NCBI GenBank assembly: GCA_045837725.1 | Contig: JBEWZL010000175.1 | Span: 62,001-126,000, forward strand | DNA from: Vermamoeba vermiformis | Lineage: Eukaryota > Tubulinea > Echinamoebida | Direction: 5' to 3' | DNA length: 64,000 bases | Shown here: one piece after another, positions 62,531-64,000 of the stretch | Numbering within the stretch: position 1 is the first letter of the stretch | Layout: every line of letters starts with the position of its first letter | The notes under the pieces: model-generated | What the model was told of the DNA's origin: nothing | Database searches by the model: none | Seen by the model: only the letters and a program-made list of their open reading frames with translations | Program-made: the position numbers and the translations under genes

Positions 62531-62749
62531 AAATGTTTCCTTTTATAACTTATAACCAAGCAAGCTTTGTTCCGTACTCTTTCTCACTTTTATCTACGAC
62601 CACGCAAAGCCAAAAAAGATTTGATCGATTCTTTTGGATGAGGTCATTAAAATCGCCCAGCGTTGTCCATCATCAAAGAGACCTACGTTTAGATTGCGCC
62701 GTTCAAGACAGTCAAATTTCAAGCTAGTTTCCGCAGTACGGTTGACTAC

Positions 62750-64000
62750 ATGGTCCGTATAAGTCAGATTTGTTTCACTACATCTCCAAATCTAAGCGTA
62801 AATTCTTCTAAAAATTACAAAACAATAAATCTATCGTAGCTCTTTATTTAATAACTTTCTAATACAGGATCAGTTGCCAAAAGAAATTAAAAAAATTATT
62901 TTGATGAAATGTGACGATAAAACGAGAAGAGTAGCCCGACTTGCGTGTACAGAATGGTTCAAATTTATAGATTACCATGATTATACAATGTATTTAACGA
63001 AAAAGTCGGATTGGCCTCAGATCGTAGATCGTTTATGTTCATACAGCAAACCGATGAGTCTTCGATTACGCAAAAACATAATCCGAATAGAAGATATCAA
63101 TGAGCATATATTCCGATTAACTAACCTCACGGCACTAGAGATTGACTGCGTTGCCGAAGAAAGCAGGATCGAATTGCTCAAACTTACGGTGCTTTCCCAG
63201 CTACAATCTATTGCATTCACACGAATGCTTTCTGCCAATGAATCTCTTGCTTAATTTGCCAAATCTCAAGGTGTTCAATGGACCTTACGGAAGAAAAGTC
63301 GTCAGCGATGAAATACTAGCACGAAGCATTCAACGATTAACGAATTTGGAACGCTGCACAATCCAACAATACGATGATTTTGATATTAACTTATTTGAGC
63401 GCTATCAGACCACCTTAACATCTCTTTGTATTTACGCGCCGGGCCTCAACAAAGTTACGGCAGAGAGTTGGTTCGCAAATTTAGGCGGTCTTAAACAACT
63501 TGATTTGGGCGTTGAAGATGAAGAAGATGATAATATCTACGAGCGGATGTCGCTTCGATCGCTTACACTGCTTGAAAGTCTCGTTCTCAGCGGACTGCAG
63601 TTTCACGAACTGAACAGCAAGCACGTGACACATCTTGAATTGATCAATGCTGACGAACAGGCGATAGCAGATGAAATAGATGATTTGATCAATGTCAAGC
63701 AACTTTCATTAAATATGCCTGTCGAAGATTACGAGAACGAATTGGATCTGCAACATTCGTACCAATGGTTGACAGCTATGACAGCTCTTGAATATCTCAA
63801 TATCGAGCCTATTCAGTATAACGCATTATCGTACATCACATCAACAAATTTGACGTGCTTAAATGCTGTAATTGCCGGAAAAACTACTGCCGATCTGGAA
63901 CACTTAACGAAGTTCAATTCGTTAACAGAATTTTCACTAGAGAGTAATCAATTTGCAAACACAGCAGTACTATCGACGTTAACACAACTTAATTCATTGT
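62750..64000 (+). CDS. Leucine-rich F-box protein, tandem copy 2 (runs off window, with a frame break)
   Basis: It has the same layout as copy 1. ATG 62750 can splice (weak GTCCGT donor) to the TACAG acceptor at about 62,868, giving MDQLPKEIKKIILMKCDDKT, then TEWFKFIDYHDYTMYLTKKS and DRLCSYSKPMSLRLRKN, which align with copy 1. Around 63,235-63,255 the frame changes: the first frame stops after LSANESLA while the aligned continuation (LLNLPNLKVFNGPYGRKVV) is in another frame. No splice signal explains it. After that the LRRs stay open (LVLSGLQFHELNSKHVTHLE) to the window edge. It is either a one-base error in the sequence or a young pseudogene. Confidence 0.65.

Overview
The window is nuclear DNA of a gene-dense, intron-rich, unicellular eukaryote. 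Genes sit back to back on both strands, usually a few hundred bases apart. Introns are mostly 45-150 bases with GTAAGT/GTACGT donors, and the DNA is AT-rich. The gene set (LIS1, a clustered-mitochondria protein, a GOST-type 7TM protein, ARM-BTB, F-box-JmjC, leucine-rich F-box paralogs, PA-domain 7TM receptors) points to an amoebozoan, perhaps a protostelid or dictyostelid relative. That placement is inference; no marker in the window proves it. All spliced models below were joined by eye from splice signals and reading phase.

Layout. 1-2.0 kb: LIS1 (minus, 3' part outside the window). 2.8-8.7 kb: CLU/CLUH (plus). 8.8-9.3 kb: small stathmin-like protein (minus). 10.0-13.1 kb: a Crinkler-like P-loop NTPase gene whose body is almost free of CpG. 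13.2-15.7 kb: F-box/JmjC oxygenase (minus). 16.0 kb: candidate Pol III RNA. 16.5-18.1 kb: GPI-anchor-type surface protein. 18.6-21.3 kb: beta-trefoil/LRR/RING ligase. 21.7-25.8 kb (minus): a secreted protein, a small membrane protein and a mitochondrial-type P450, followed by the eroded tail of a second P450 copy. 28.3-29.6 kb: protein kinase. 30.3-32.7 kb: membrane-anchored M19 dipeptidase homologue lacking most metal ligands. 32.9-34.0 kb: 5'-incomplete aldo/keto reductase (minus). 34.3-35.8 kb: membrane-anchored F-box protein and a small secreted protein. 36.1-38.6 kb: MDR oxidoreductase and SnoaL-like protein, divergently arranged. 39.0-46.5 kb (plus): GOST 7TM, ARM-BTB and a PA-domain 7TM receptor. 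46.7-50.9 kb (minus): trypsin-like pseudoprotease with a death-fold-like tail, a small unknown protein, and an Ofd1/Tpa1/OGFOD1 oxygenase. 51.2-53.6 kb: tetraspan protein (plus) and EF-hand/tail-anchored protein (minus). 53.8 kb: a tRNA-like gene. 54.1-60.5 kb (minus): F-box/alpha-solenoid protein and a second PA-7TM receptor. 60.7-64 kb (plus): two tandem leucine-rich F-box paralogs, the second running off the window.

Functionally there is no operon-like grouping. Ubiquitin-ligase adaptors are common (five F-box proteins, one BTB, one RING), as are surface or secretory proteins (three 7TM, one tetraspan, three secreted or GPI-type). The most unusual features are the CpG-depleted Crinkler-like gene carrying a mitochondrial-type leader, two predicted dead enzymes (dipeptidase and trypsin folds), and short word families (GGATC-type; TGTCAAA/TGACACGTGTCA) that recur inside introns of unrelated genes.
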